A stretch of 41,882 nucleotides of DNA from an uncultured Eggerthella sp. (GCA_900538545.1 UPYK01000015.1:1-41882); one strand, 5' to 3'. Numbered from the stretch's first letter, positions 33,195 through 41,868 are shown. The notes: generated by a model from the letters alone, not told the origin. Program-made: numbers and translations.

Positions 33195-33629
33195 ATGACA
33201 ACCTGTCCAGTGTGCATGAATGAAGCGAATAACGATGGAGACTGCTGCTCGGTGTGCGGCTACCATTTCCAAGATGCCACCGAAGCATTCGAGGTGATAT
33301 CCATCGATACCGAAGGTGAGCGTGCTCATGCTGCCGATCAGGCACCTGCATCGCTTCGCGTGTGCTATGGCAAGCAGGAAGGTCTGGTGTTTCCGCTTGA
33401 GAGCGATTTCATCGAGATCGGTCGTTCTCCGCAATGTGGCGTGATGCTCAACGATATGACCGTTTCGCGCGTCCACGCTGAGATGGAGAAGATCAATGGC
33501 GAATGGACCATCACTGACCGCGATTCGTTCAATGGCGTGTGGGTGAATAACGAAGCGATCAAGAACGCTGTGTTGAACCCGGGCGATCTTCTGCAGATCG
33601 GCTGCTTCGTTCTTCGTTTCGTTGAATAA
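33195..33629 (+). CDS. FHA-domain protein with an N-terminal zinc-ribbon
   Basis: A 144-residue cytoplasmic protein. Residues 4-22 hold CPVCMNEANNDGDCCSVCG, a CxxC...CxxC treble that should bind zinc. Residues about 55-140 form a forkhead-associated domain with GRSPQCGVML and VSRVHAEM, the Arg-Ser and Ser-x-x-His residues that bind phosphothreonine. It therefore probably docks on Ser/Thr-phosphorylated partners (family knowledge). No kinase gene is in the window. It lies 27 bases after dacA and 57 bases before iorA, in the same transcription direction, and may be part of the same transcript. Confidence 0.9.
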   Translation: MTTCPVCMNEANNDGDCCSVCGYHFQDATEAFEVISIDTEGERAHAADQAPASLRVCYGKQEGLVFPLESDFIEIGRSPQCGVMLNDMTVSRVHAEMEKINGEWTITDRDSFNGVWVNNEAIKNAVLNPGDLLQIGCFVLRFVE

Positions 33630-33686
33630 TCGCCCCTTCAAGATCCCGTCTTTTGAATCTTTTGAAAATACGAACAAGGATTACGT

Positions 33687-35414
33687 ATGGAATTTTTATC
33701 AGGTAATGAAGCAATCGCGCGTGGTGCGTGGGAGGCAGGGTGCCATATTGGCACTGCCTATCCAGGAACACCTTCCACCGAGACCATGGAAACCTTCGCA
33801 ACGCTTCCTGGCGTCTACGCGGAATGGTGCCCGAACGAAAAGGTCGCGCTCGAGGTTGCGATGGGTGCTTCTGCGGCGGGTGCACGCGTGCTCGTTACGA
33901 TGAAGCACGTGGGCGTGAATGTGTGCGCCGATCCGCTCTTCACTGCCTCGTACACCGGCGTTAACGGTGGAGTGCTCTTGCTCGCCGCTGACGATCCGGG
34001 CATGTTCTCTTCGCAGAACGAGCAAGACAGCCGCTATTATGCTATGGCTTCGCTCGTGCCCATCCTTGAACCTGCCGATTCTCAAGAAGCGCTCGATTTC
34101 GCGCGCAGCGCCTATGATCTTTCCGAACAGTTCGATGTTCCCTTCATGATGCGCTCTACCGTACGCATCTCTCATACGAAAACCCCTGTTGAAGTAGGGG
34201 AGCGCACCGAGGTTGAGAAGAAGCCCTACGAGAGCGATCCTACCAAATGGGTCATGATGCCAGCATTTGCGAAACCGCGCCGTAAGGTCGTGGTCAAGCG
34301 CACCGAAACGCTGAAGGAATGGGTGGAAACGTGCCCGTTCAATCGCGTGGAGAAGGGCGATACGAGCATCGGCATCATCTGCGCTGGCGCGGTCTATGAG
34401 CATGTGAAAGAGGCCCTGGGTGACGTGAGTATCTTCAAGCTGGGCGTGACCTGGCCATTGCCCGCAGATGCGCTCGCGCGTTTTGCCGAGAGTGTGGATA
34501 AGGTGTACGTGGTCGAAGAGGCTTCGACCTATCTTTCCGACGCGGTGCGTTCATGTGGCATCGCGCTCGATGAATTCGTTAATCCCTTGCCTGCCGATGG
34601 AGAGGTTCATCCTGAAGATATCTTGCGGGCGTTCGGAAAAGAAACTCCTGCGCACCTCGATACTCCTGGTGATGTTCCCAACCGTCCGCCTGCTCTTTGC
34701 GCGGGATGCCCACATCGTATCGTTTTCCGTGAACTTGCGCGCAACAGGGCCATCGTCACGGGCGATATCGGCTGTTACACGCTTGGCGCTCTGCCGCCGC
34801 TCTCAGCCATGGATACCACGCTCGACATGGGCGCCTCCGTTTCGATGGCGCATGGCTTCGAGCTCGCAATGGCGGGAAGCGAGCATCGTCCGATCGTGGG
34901 TGTGATCGGCGGTTCGACATTCGCGCATTCTGGCCTTTCGAGCCTCATCAATACGGTCTACAACAAGGGTGCTGGCACGATCTGCATCCTCGATAATCGC
35001 ACGACCGCCATGACCGGCCAGCAAGGCAATCCGTTCAATGGGGTGACGCTGCAAAACCGCGAGAGCAACGAGCTCAATCTGCCGGTGATCCTCGATGCTA
35101 TCGGCGTCGATCACGTGCAGGTGGTCGATGCGTTCGATCGTGATGCGGTACGCGGCGCGCTCAAAGAAGCGCTCGGGCGCGACGAGCTTGACGTGATCGT
35201 GTTCCGCGGTCCTTGCGTGCTGCTTTCCAAAACGAAGGACAAGCCGTACTACGTGAACGGGAACTGCACGGGCTGCGGTGTGTGCGTCACGTTGGGATGC
35301 CCCGCAATTTCAACCGATCGCGAAACGGGCTTTTCGTCGATCGATACCGATATGTGCAATGGATGCTCGCAGTGCGCTCAGTACTGCGCGTTTGATGCGA
35401 TCGAGCGTCTGTAG
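33687..35414 (+). CDS. iorA: Indolepyruvate:ferredoxin oxidoreductase, alpha subunit
   Basis: A 575-residue subunit that decarboxylates aryl pyruvates (indole-, phenyl- and hydroxyphenyl-pyruvate) to aryl-acetyl-CoA with reduction of ferredoxin (EC 1.2.7.8). The N-terminal pyrimidine domain begins GNEAIARGAWEAGCHIGTAYPGTPSTE. The thiamine-diphosphate region has GDIGCYTLGALPP, TLDMGASVSMAHG and later NTVYNKGAGTICILDNRTTAMTGQQ. The C-terminus carries a two-cluster ferredoxin domain, CTGCGVCVTLGCP and CNGCSQCAQYC. AAGGA precedes ATG 33687. iorB follows after 13 bases. Confidence 0.95.
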   Translation: MEFLSGNEAIARGAWEAGCHIGTAYPGTPSTETMETFATLPGVYAEWCPNEKVALEVAMGASAAGARVLVTMKHVGVNVCADPLFTASYTGVNGGVLLLAADDPGMFSSQNEQDSRYYAMASLVPILEPADSQEALDFARSAYDLSEQFDVPFMMRSTVRISHTKTPVEVGERTEVEKKPYESDPTKWVMMPAFAKPRRKVVVKRTETLKEWVETCPFNRVEKGDTSIGIICAGAVYEHVKEALGDVSIFKLGVTWPLPADALARFAESVDKVYVVEEASTYLSDAVRSCGIALDEFVNPLPADGEVHPEDILRAFGKETPAHLDTPGDVPNRPPALCAGCPHRIVFRELARNRAIVTGDIGCYTLGALPPLSAMDTTLDMGASVSMAHGFELAMAGSEHRPIVGVIGGSTFAHSGLSSLINTVYNKGAGTICILDNRTTAMTGQQGNPFNGVTLQNRESNELNLPVILDAIGVDHVQVVDAFDRDAVRGALKEALGRDELDVIVFRGPCVLLSKTKDKPYYVNGNCTGCGVCVTLGCPAISTDRETGFSSIDTDMCNGCSQCAQYCAFDAIERL

Positions 35415-35427
35415 AGGGGAGCGCGAT

Positions 35428-36012
35428 ATGAGCGATAAGACATTCACCATTCTGCTTTGCGGCGTTGGTGGTCAGGGAACGATCACCGCAGCCACGTTGC
35501 TCGCGCGCGTTGCGAGCGCGGCAGGGAAGTGCTGCAAGGTTTCTGAGATCCATGGCATGGCACAGCGTGGTGGCGCGGTTACCACGGTCGTGCGTTTTGG
35601 CGATACGGTGTCCACGATGGTCTGCGACGAAGGCTGCGCCGATAATATCGTGTCGTTCGAGACCACCGAAGCGCTCCGCAACCTTGCTTATCTGAAGGAA
35701 GGTGGCGTGCTTGTCGTGAACGACGAGGAGATCAAGCCGCTTCCTGTGCTCACGGGGAAGGCTGAGATGCCTGCTCGTGCGCGTGAGCGTCTCGATGAAC
35801 TGGGAGCAACGCTCATTCCGGCAAGCGAGCTCGCACGCAGTGCAGGAACAGCGAAATGCGCGAACGTCGTGCTGCTCGGTGCGCTCGCAGTGAGCCTTCC
35901 GTTCGATTTTTCCCTTTGGGAAGAGGTCATTCGTAACAATGTCCCGCCCAAGACCATCGATATCAACCTCGAGGCATTCCATCTGGGTGCCAACTATATG
36001 CAAGGAGAGTAG
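35428..36012 (+). CDS. iorB: Indolepyruvate:ferredoxin oxidoreductase, beta subunit
   Basis: A 194-residue gamma-type pyruvate oxidoreductase subunit that pairs with IorA. It opens with ILLCGVGGQGTITAATLLARVA and has SEIHGMAQRGGAVTTVVRFG, both typical of the family, and ends with TIDINLEAFHLGANY. ATG 35428 was chosen over a longer frame within iorA because GAGGGGAG lies ten bases upstream. An ACT-domain gene starts two bases after it. Confidence 0.94.
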   Translation: MSDKTFTILLCGVGGQGTITAATLLARVASAAGKCCKVSEIHGMAQRGGAVTTVVRFGDTVSTMVCDEGCADNIVSFETTEALRNLAYLKEGGVLVVNDEEIKPLPVLTGKAEMPARARERLDELGATLIPASELARSAGTAKCANVVLLGALAVSLPFDFSLWEEVIRNNVPPKTIDINLEAFHLGANYMQGE

Positions 36013-36014
36013 CT

Positions 36015-36428
36015 ATGGCTGTTGCCCAGTTAAGTGTTTTCATCGAGAGTAAGGTCGGCCACCTGAAGCGCGTGCTCGAAGTATTCGTGGAGAACGATAT
36101 CAGCGTGAAAGGCTATGCGCTCAGTGACACCGGTGATTACGGCATCGCGCGGTTCGTGGTCGACAAGCCACAGCGCGCTTTTGAAGTGCTTGAGGCGAAG
36201 GGCATGGCGGTCAAGCAGGCTGATGTGCTTTGCTTGAAGCTCATCGATGAACCAGGTGAGTTGGTGCGCGTGTTCGATGTGATCGCTCAGCAAGATATGA
36301 ACGTGAAGTATTCCTACTCGCTCATCTCAACCTATATCGCGGTCGGTGTCGAAGATGTTGCGCGCGCGGAAGCTGCCTTGGCTGAACAACCGGTCGAACT
36401 CGTTTCGCAGGTTGATTTCTCAGCGTAA
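36015..36428 (+). CDS. ACT-domain amino-acid-binding protein (second copy)
   Basis: A 137-residue double-ACT protein, clearly related to the one at 31325-31747. Landmarks are LSVFIESKVGHLKRVLEVFVENDISVKG and, in the second half, IDEPGELVRVFDVIAQQDMNVKYSYS. CAAGGAGAG precedes ATG 36015. It sits directly between iorB and the second paaK, which supports a role in sensing an aromatic amino acid or its product (inference). Confidence 0.87.
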   Translation: MAVAQLSVFIESKVGHLKRVLEVFVENDISVKGYALSDTGDYGIARFVVDKPQRAFEVLEAKGMAVKQADVLCLKLIDEPGELVRVFDVIAQQDMNVKYSYSLISTYIAVGVEDVARAEAALAEQPVELVSQVDFSA

Positions 36429-36505
36429 TGCGCTTGTTGCCTGCGCGCTACTAGCATTCGTTACCTTCTTCCGTCCCTTCTATTTTGTATCAGAATCGAG
36501 AACCC

Positions 36506-37825
36506 ATGAGTAATACAGTGATCACCCCGATGTTCCAACCCGAGATCGAAACGATGTCGCGCGAAGAGATTCGCGCCTTGCAGCTTGCTAAGCTCAAGGA
36601 TCAGGTTGCGTGGACCTACGAGCGCGTGCCGTGGTATCGCGAGAAGATGGGAGAACTGGGGGTGGTGCCGGGCGATATCCAAACGCTCGAGGACATTCGC
36701 AAGCTTCCCTTTACGGACAAGTCAGTGCTGCGCGATACCTACCCGTTCGGTCTCTTCGCCATTCCGCTCGATGATGTGGTGCGCCTGCATGCTTCGTCGG
36801 GCACCACGGGAAAGCCGATCGTGGTGGGGTACAACGATCACGATCTGGACATTTGGCGCGATTGCATCGCCCGCTTGGCCCAGATGGCAGGCGTGGTACC
36901 TTCGGATCGCGTTCAGATGGCGTTTGGTTATGGTATGTTCACCGGTGGCTTCGGGTTGCACTATGGTCTTGAGCATCTGGGCTGTATGGTCATCCCGGCT
37001 GGTTCGGGCAACACCGAGCGTCACCTCATGATGATCAACGACTACCAGACCACCGTGCTCATCGCCACGCCTTCCTATGCGATGCACATGTGTGAATATG
37101 GCGAGAAGCATGGTTTCGATTGGGAGAACTCGAGCTTGCGCATCGGACTCTTCGGTGGCGAGCCTTGTCCGCCAGCGCTCAAGGAAGAGATCGAGCGCCG
37201 CATGCACATCATCTGCACTGATAATTACGGTCTCACCGAGGTGATGGGTCCAGGCGTTTCGGGCGAATGCCTCGCGTGTCGTGACATGCAGCATATCGCT
37301 GAGGATCATTTCTTCTGGGAGATCGTCGATCCTAAGACCGGTGAGCCGTTGCCTGAGGGTGTGCCGGGCGAGCTGGTGCTCACGCCGCTCGATAAGCAGG
37401 CGTTCCCCGTGTTGCGTTACCGTACGCACGATTTGAGCTATGTGATCACCGAACCATGCGCATGCGGGCGCACTCATGCGCGCATGAAGAAGGTTCGCAC
37501 TCGTACCGACGACATGCTCATCATCCGCGGAACGAACGTATTCCCTTCGCAGGTAGAAGACATCCTGGCAGGCATCGAAGGCGTGAGCCCGCACTATCGT
37601 ATCGAGGTCGATAACGATAACGGACTCGATCACATGGTCATCATGGTCGAGCTGCTGCCAGAAGCGTTCAGCGATTCCTTTGAAGAGATGGACCGTTTCC
37701 GCAAGCAGATCCAGACCAAGCTCAAGGACACGATGCTCGTTTCGTCCGATGTGAAGCTCATCGAGCCAGGCGGGATCGAGCGCAGTTTCGGCAAGACGAA
37801 ACATGTTACCGATCGCAGAAACTAA
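36506..37825 (+). CDS. paaK: Phenylacetate-CoA ligase (second copy)
   Basis: A 439-residue AMP-forming aryl-CoA ligase, paralogous to the copy at 30018. Its phosphate loop has the canonical form ASSGTTGKPIVVGY with K103. Further motifs are DNYGLTEVMGPG, RTDDMLIIRGTNVFPSQVEDI and the C-terminal GKTKHVTDRR. The zinc-like CACGRTH motif is also present. ATG 36506 was preferred over TTG 36485, although neither has a strong ribosome site. The 77-base gap after the ACT gene is pyrimidine-rich and shows no terminator, so cotranscription with iorAB is likely. Confidence 0.92.
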   Translation: MSNTVITPMFQPEIETMSREEIRALQLAKLKDQVAWTYERVPWYREKMGELGVVPGDIQTLEDIRKLPFTDKSVLRDTYPFGLFAIPLDDVVRLHASSGTTGKPIVVGYNDHDLDIWRDCIARLAQMAGVVPSDRVQMAFGYGMFTGGFGLHYGLEHLGCMVIPAGSGNTERHLMMINDYQTTVLIATPSYAMHMCEYGEKHGFDWENSSLRIGLFGGEPCPPALKEEIERRMHIICTDNYGLTEVMGPGVSGECLACRDMQHIAEDHFFWEIVDPKTGEPLPEGVPGELVLTPLDKQAFPVLRYRTHDLSYVITEPCACGRTHARMKKVRTRTDDMLIIRGTNVFPSQVEDILAGIEGVSPHYRIEVDNDNGLDHMVIMVELLPEAFSDSFEEMDRFRKQIQTKLKDTMLVSSDVKLIEPGGIERSFGKTKHVTDRRN

Positions 37826-37829
37826 TGAG

Positions 37830-38768
37830 ATGAAACGGCCGCACCTTCGCGGTCGTTTTGCACCGAGTCCTTCAGGACGTTTCCATATCGGCAATATCTT
37901 CGCGTCCCTTATCGCGGCGCTCGTTGCCGATGAGATGGTGCTGCGCATCGAAGACCTTGACCCCGATCGCTCCAAGCAGCAGCATATCGATGCGATCATG
38001 CGCGATCTTGAGTGGTTCGGCTTCGAATGGACAAGTGCGGTCGTCTATCAAAGTGCTGAAGAGCAGCAGGAACGGTATCGGCGTGCATGCGAGGAGCTTG
38101 AGGCGCAAGGGCTCGTGTATCCCTGCTTCTGCACCCGCGCCGACTTGCATAGTGCCCGTGCCCCTCATGTTGGGGAAGAGTTCATCTATCAAAACACCTG
38201 TAAGGGCATCTCAGCTGAAGTGCGCAGTGAACGCATGTCTTGCGAGCGCTATGCCCTGCGCCTTGATGTGGCTGCTGCTCCAAGTCCGCTGTGCTTTGCT
38301 GACACATTTCAGGGCGAGAGCTGCTTCGATCTTCTGCGTGAAGCAGGGGATTTCATCATCAAGCGCAGTGATGGGGTGTTCGCTTATCAGCTTGCGGTGG
38401 TGGTCGATGATGCTGCTTCGGGTATCGATTCAGTCGTACGCGGCGTTGACCTGCTCACGTCAACGCCCAAGCAGATCTACCTTCAACGATTGCTCGGTTT
38501 GCCCACACCTGTTTATGGTCATGTTCCGATCTTCGTGGATGAGAGCGGACGCAAGCTCTCTAAGCGCAACAAGGACGCATCGCTTAGCTACTTTATCGAT
38601 GATTTGGGCTTGAGCGCAGAGGCGATCTTGGGGTATCTCGCGTATTGCTCTGGCATCATCCCTGAATGGGAAGCGATGAGCATCGCAGAACTCAAGCGTG
38701 AGGCATGCTTGAGCGCGCTCGAAGGAAAGCGCATGATCGTTTGGCAGTCGCCAACGCGGCATATCTAG
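37830..38768 (+). CDS. gluQ: Glutamyl-Q tRNA(Asp) synthetase
   Basis: A truncated glutamyl-tRNA synthetase paralogue of 313 residues that attaches glutamate to queuosine at position 34 of tRNA-Asp. The catalytic core has GRFAPSPSGRFHIGN (HIGH-type) and GRKLSKRN (KMSKS-type). The zinc motif CFC...Y...C of this family is visible in YPCFCTR and IYQNTC. There is no anticodon-binding domain, which separates it from GltX. It starts four bases after the paaK stop with a weak ribosome site; an ATG at 37803 inside paaK is possible. It converges with menA. Confidence 0.9.
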   Translation: MKRPHLRGRFAPSPSGRFHIGNIFASLIAALVADEMVLRIEDLDPDRSKQQHIDAIMRDLEWFGFEWTSAVVYQSAEEQQERYRRACEELEAQGLVYPCFCTRADLHSARAPHVGEEFIYQNTCKGISAEVRSERMSCERYALRLDVAAAPSPLCFADTFQGESCFDLLREAGDFIIKRSDGVFAYQLAVVVDDAASGIDSVVRGVDLLTSTPKQIYLQRLLGLPTPVYGHVPIFVDESGRKLSKRNKDASLSYFIDDLGLSAEAILGYLAYCSGIIPEWEAMSIAELKREACLSALEGKRMIVWQSPTRHI

Positions 38769-38787
38769 AATAGTGCTTAGATAATTC

Positions 38788-39747
38788 CTAGATGAACGAG
38801 ACGATCGGCGTGATTGCGATCGCCAGACAATAGAACGAGATGAAGACGATGTTCAAGCTGATGATCTGAGCCATGGCGCTATCGCGGGAGTTTTGGTTCA
38901 ATGGGTTAGCGAACAGAGCGCGTAAGACCGGGAAGGCTGCGCAGATCATCAAGATCCCCATCACTACACCAGGAGTGTAGAAGCATAGCTCGAGGATGAG
39001 CGTTACTGCAATCCATACGATAAGAGCGAGCTTATAGAACATCGGCGCCTGTTCGCGACCGAGCGTGACGGCGAGGGTGTGGCGCTTCGAAGCGATATCC
39101 TTTTCGATGTCGCACGTATTGTTCGTGGCGAGGATCATGCCGATGCCGATCATGAGCGGAAGCCCGGTGAGCATGAGCCACCAGTCGAGCACGCCAGAAA
39201 GAACGTAAATGCAGGCAAGGGGAATGAGCCCGCCCATGGTAAAGCCGATCGCAATTTCGCCGATCGGGAGATAGGAAAGAGGCGTCTTGCCTGCGGAATA
39301 GATGACCACTACGAGCGCGCCGATGATGCCGATCACCAGCACGGTGAGTCCTGAGAGAGAAACGATATAGCAGCCGAGGATCGCAGCGATGACCAGCTGA
39401 GCAATAGCGAATACGAGCACGTGCTTCGGGTTCAAACGATGGTAGACCAACACCGCATCGAAAGCATCTTCAGAGGAGTTCTCGAGCGAATCGGTGCCCT
39501 TTTTGTAGTCGAAGTAATCGTTCAAGGTGTTCGCCGCCGCTTGCATCAATGTGCAAATGACGAACAGGACCGCGAACAGAAGAAGGTTCACGCTTCCTGA
39601 GAACGTGACCGTGGTGAACACGAGCGTGAAGGTGAGCGCAAGGATCGAAGGTGCGAGCGTGTGAGGTGCCATGAGTTGGAAGCAGAGCTTTGGCGTGAGC
39701 GGCTCGAAAGCTTTTTCAACTGACCTGCGGTTGTTTCTCTGTTCCAC
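38788..39747 (-). CDS. menA: 1,4-dihydroxy-2-naphthoate prenyltransferase
   Basis: UbiA-superfamily membrane enzyme that attaches a polyprenyl chain to dihydroxynaphthoate in menaquinone synthesis. The first Asp motif NDYFDYKKGTD and the second region TNNTCDIEKDIASKRHT give the metal-binding residues; the Lys/Arg-rich loops fit MenA rather than UbiA. About eight or nine helices are present. The start is uncertain: GTG 39747 has GGAGAGAGG upstream, ATG 39762 and ATG 39768 are alternatives, and TTG 39783 lies before the predicted transcript start. A prenyltransferase for another quinone cannot be excluded, but the motif and the neighbouring thioesterase favour MenA. Confidence 0.86.
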   Translation of the reverse strand: MEQRNNRRSVEKAFEPLTPKLCFQLMAPHTLAPSILALTFTLVFTTVTFSGSVNLLLFAVLFVICTLMQAAANTLNDYFDYKKGTDSLENSSEDAFDAVLVYHRLNPKHVLVFAIAQLVIAAILGCYIVSLSGLTVLVIGIIGALVVVIYSAGKTPLSYLPIGEIAIGFTMGGLIPLACIYVLSGVLDWWLMLTGLPLMIGIGMILATNNTCDIEKDIASKRHTLAVTLGREQAPMFYKLALIVWIAVTLILELCFYTPGVVMGILMICAAFPVLRALFANPLNQNSRDSAMAQIISLNIVFISFYCLAIAITPIVSFI

Positions 39748-39785
39748 GGTACCTCTCTCCATAAACATCTCTTCTGCGTTCAATT

Positions 39786-39814
39786 ATATAAGTTAGTATT
39801 AAGTGCGAGATCAA
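39786..39814 (-). promoter_or_regulatory. Promoter of menA
   Basis: On the minus strand TTGATC (39809-39814) is followed after 17 bases by TTATAT (39786-39791), inside an AT-rich stretch that also contains TATAAT. Transcription would start near 39779. Confidence 0.55.
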
Positions 39815-39832
39815 AAGATGGGGAGTGTAGCA

Positions 39833-40270
39833 ATGGAGTTCGTGACAGATATCGAAGTGCGCTATTCGGAGACCGATTGCATGGGCGTTGTCTACCATGC
39901 GAACTATTTCAGCTGGTTCGACGTGGCGCGGTGCCGCTTGCTGGAGGAGATCGGCTTTCCGTATCCTCAGATCGAAGCAGATGGCTATCAGTGTCCCGTG
40001 ATCGATGCGCACATCTCGTATGGCGTTCCTTTCAAGTTTGGTGAAACCGCAACGATCTATACGCGCATCTCGCAAGCGAGTGCGGTGCGCACCACCTATA
40101 GCTATCGCATCTTCGCCAAGGGCGAGGATCCCGAAACGGCGAAGCCGCGCATCACGGGCTCTACCACACATGCGGTGGTATCGACGGAAACCTTCAAGCC
40201 ATGTGCGGTGAAGAAGGTCATGCCTGAGCTCTATGCAACGTATAAGAAGATCGAGCAACCCGAAGCATAG
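39833..40270 (+). CDS. Hot-dog-fold acyl-CoA thioesterase (YbgC/MenI-like)
   Basis: A 145-residue thioesterase of the 4-hydroxybenzoyl-CoA type. The signature RYSETDCMGVVYHANYF contains the catalytic Asp of the family, followed by WFDVAR and PVIDAHISYGVPFKFGE. GGGGAG lies seven bases before ATG 39833. It is divergent from menA across a 70- to 85-base shared promoter interval. Since menaquinone synthesis needs hydrolysis of dihydroxynaphthoyl-CoA just before MenA, this protein is a good candidate for that step; a general acyl-CoA thioesterase is the alternative. Confidence 0.83.
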   Translation: MEFVTDIEVRYSETDCMGVVYHANYFSWFDVARCRLLEEIGFPYPQIEADGYQCPVIDAHISYGVPFKFGETATIYTRISQASAVRTTYSYRIFAKGEDPETAKPRITGSTTHAVVSTETFKPCAVKKVMPELYATYKKIEQPEA

Positions 40271-40408
40271 TTACGATGTAAGGACGAGAGATCACGAACG
40301 CGCTTAGTACGCCTATTGCTTTTCACAGGTGAGATGCGCGAGGCGTTGAGTAGGCATCGGGGTGGTCTGATGCAGGTATTCGTTCTCTGTTCTTAAAGGG
40401 TCTGTTGT

Positions 40409-41746
40409 ATGGTTGAAAATAAGATCGCTCAAAACTTCGGCGCGTGGGGATTGCTGAAATACGCACTCCCTACCGTGTGCATGATGCTCTTCACGTCCAT
40501 CTATACGATGGTTGATGGGGTGTTCGTCGCGCAGTTCGTTTCGGTCGATGCGCTCTCTGCGCTCAATATCGTCAATCCGCTCTTTTCGCTGGTGATGGGC
40601 TTCGGGGTGATGCTCGGCGCTGGCGGTTCTGCCGTTATCGCGAAGAATATCGGCGAAGGAGAAGAGCAGCAGGCGTTCGATAACTTGAGCACGCTCGTGT
40701 TCTTCGGCACGATTCTCGGCCTGGTGCTCATGGTCTTACTCCTCGTTTTCATGGAGCCGATCTTGAGCGTGCTTGGCGCAACCGAGCTACTGATGCCATA
40801 CTGCAAGGATTACTGCTATTACATCGTTGGATTCTTGGCACCTTGGGTGCTCGAGCTCATGTTCTCGAGCTATTTCATCACGGCAGGAAAGCCTCAGATC
40901 GGTCTTATCGCAACGCTTTGTTCTGGCGTCTTCAACATCGTCGGAGATTATTTTCTTATCGTAATCGTGGGAATGGGAATCAGGGGAGCAGCGCTTGCGA
41001 CAGGGCTTGCGACCTGCATTCCTGTGGTGATCGCGCTCATCTACTTCTTCAATAAGGAGCACAGCCTTCATTTTGGGCGCATCATGAATCGTCCGCGCAT
41101 GATCTTGAAGAGTTGTACCAATGGAGTATCGGAGATGATCTCGAATCTTGCCGCGATGGTCATCACGCTTTCCTATAACCTCATCATGCTTCGTCTTGCC
41201 GGTGAAGCGGGTGTTGCTGCGATCACGGTCATACTCTATCTTGAGTTCCTTTTCACGGCAGGATTGTATGGCTTTGCAAGTGGTATTGCGCCGATCATCA
41301 GCTACAACTTCGGGGCGCAGAACCGTGTACGACTACGTCGGGTGGTGCGCGATGCTTATGTTTTCATCGCGGCTGCGTCGGTCATTCTCTATGCGGCCTG
41401 CATGTTCGGCAATGAATTCTTGGTAGGGATCTTCGTTGCGCCCGGGACCGAATTGTTCGCTATGGCAAGCGGAGGTTTACGCATCTTCGCAACAGGCTTC
41501 TTGTTCGCAGGATTCAGCCTTATGACCTCGAATATGTTCACCGCGCTTTCGAACGGAGGAATTTCCGCACTCATCTCTACACTGCGCAGTTTCGTGTTCG
41601 TGCTCATCTGCTTGATCTCGTTCTCGACGTTGTGGGGCATAACGGGCGTGTGGTGCGCAGTGCCTGTTGCTGAAGTGCTCTCGTTGATCGTTTGCGGCAT
41701 CTGCATCGCCTTTTTCTACAAGCGCTACTTCGCTCTAAAGAAGTAA
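40409..41746 (+). CDS. MATE family efflux transporter
   Basis: A 445-residue membrane protein with about twelve helices in two similar halves. Typical family segments are YTMVDGVFVAQFVSVDALSALNIVNPLF, GFGVMLGAGGSAVIAKNIGEGE and, in the second half, GFASGIAPIISYNFGAQNRVRLRRVV. MATE proteins export cationic compounds by H+ or Na+ antiport; the substrate here is unknown. AAAGGG lies about eight bases before ATG 40409. It appears to be single, and the 138-base gap before it holds no other gene. The stop codon lies in a downstream hairpin. Confidence 0.92.
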   Translation: MVENKIAQNFGAWGLLKYALPTVCMMLFTSIYTMVDGVFVAQFVSVDALSALNIVNPLFSLVMGFGVMLGAGGSAVIAKNIGEGEEQQAFDNLSTLVFFGTILGLVLMVLLLVFMEPILSVLGATELLMPYCKDYCYYIVGFLAPWVLELMFSSYFITAGKPQIGLIATLCSGVFNIVGDYFLIVIVGMGIRGAALATGLATCIPVVIALIYFFNKEHSLHFGRIMNRPRMILKSCTNGVSEMISNLAAMVITLSYNLIMLRLAGEAGVAAITVILYLEFLFTAGLYGFASGIAPIISYNFGAQNRVRLRRVVRDAYVFIAAASVILYAACMFGNEFLVGIFVAPGTELFAMASGGLRIFATGFLFAGFSLMTSNMFTALSNGGISALISTLRSFVFVLICLISFSTLWGITGVWCAVPVAEVLSLIVCGICIAFFYKRYFALKK

Positions 41747-41768
41747 TTTGTTTAACAACAAATTACTT
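41741..41768 (+). terminator. AT-rich hairpin over the MATE stop codon
   Basis: AAGTAATTTGTT (41741-41752) pairs perfectly with AACAAATTACTT (41757-41768) around TAAC. No T tract follows, so it may be a weak or factor-dependent terminator or an RNA-stability element. Confidence 0.5.
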
Positions 41769-41841
41769 TCTCGACACTGCGCAGCTTCCATGGCTCGATC
41801 AGCGCCGAGCGCGAGACACGAGGCTCTCCGCTTCCCTGCTC

Positions 41842-41868
41842 AAGAACCTGCATCCTGCAGGTTCTTTC
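41842..41868. terminator. Strong hairpin near the window end
   Basis: AAGAACCTGCA (41842-41852) pairs with TGCAGGTTCTT (41856-41866) around TCC, followed by TCGTG. It could end the MATE transcript or a gene entering from the right; the 75 bases before it show no gene. Confidence 0.6.

Noticed and set aside
30018..36428. ACT proteins as DNA-binding regulators
   Set aside because: Both are double-ACT proteins of about 140 residues with no helix-turn-helix.
38763..38793. ATCTAG/CTAGAT inverted repeat between gluQ and menA as a terminator
   Set aside because: The arms are only six bases, consist of the two genes' final Ile-stop codons, and no T tract follows.
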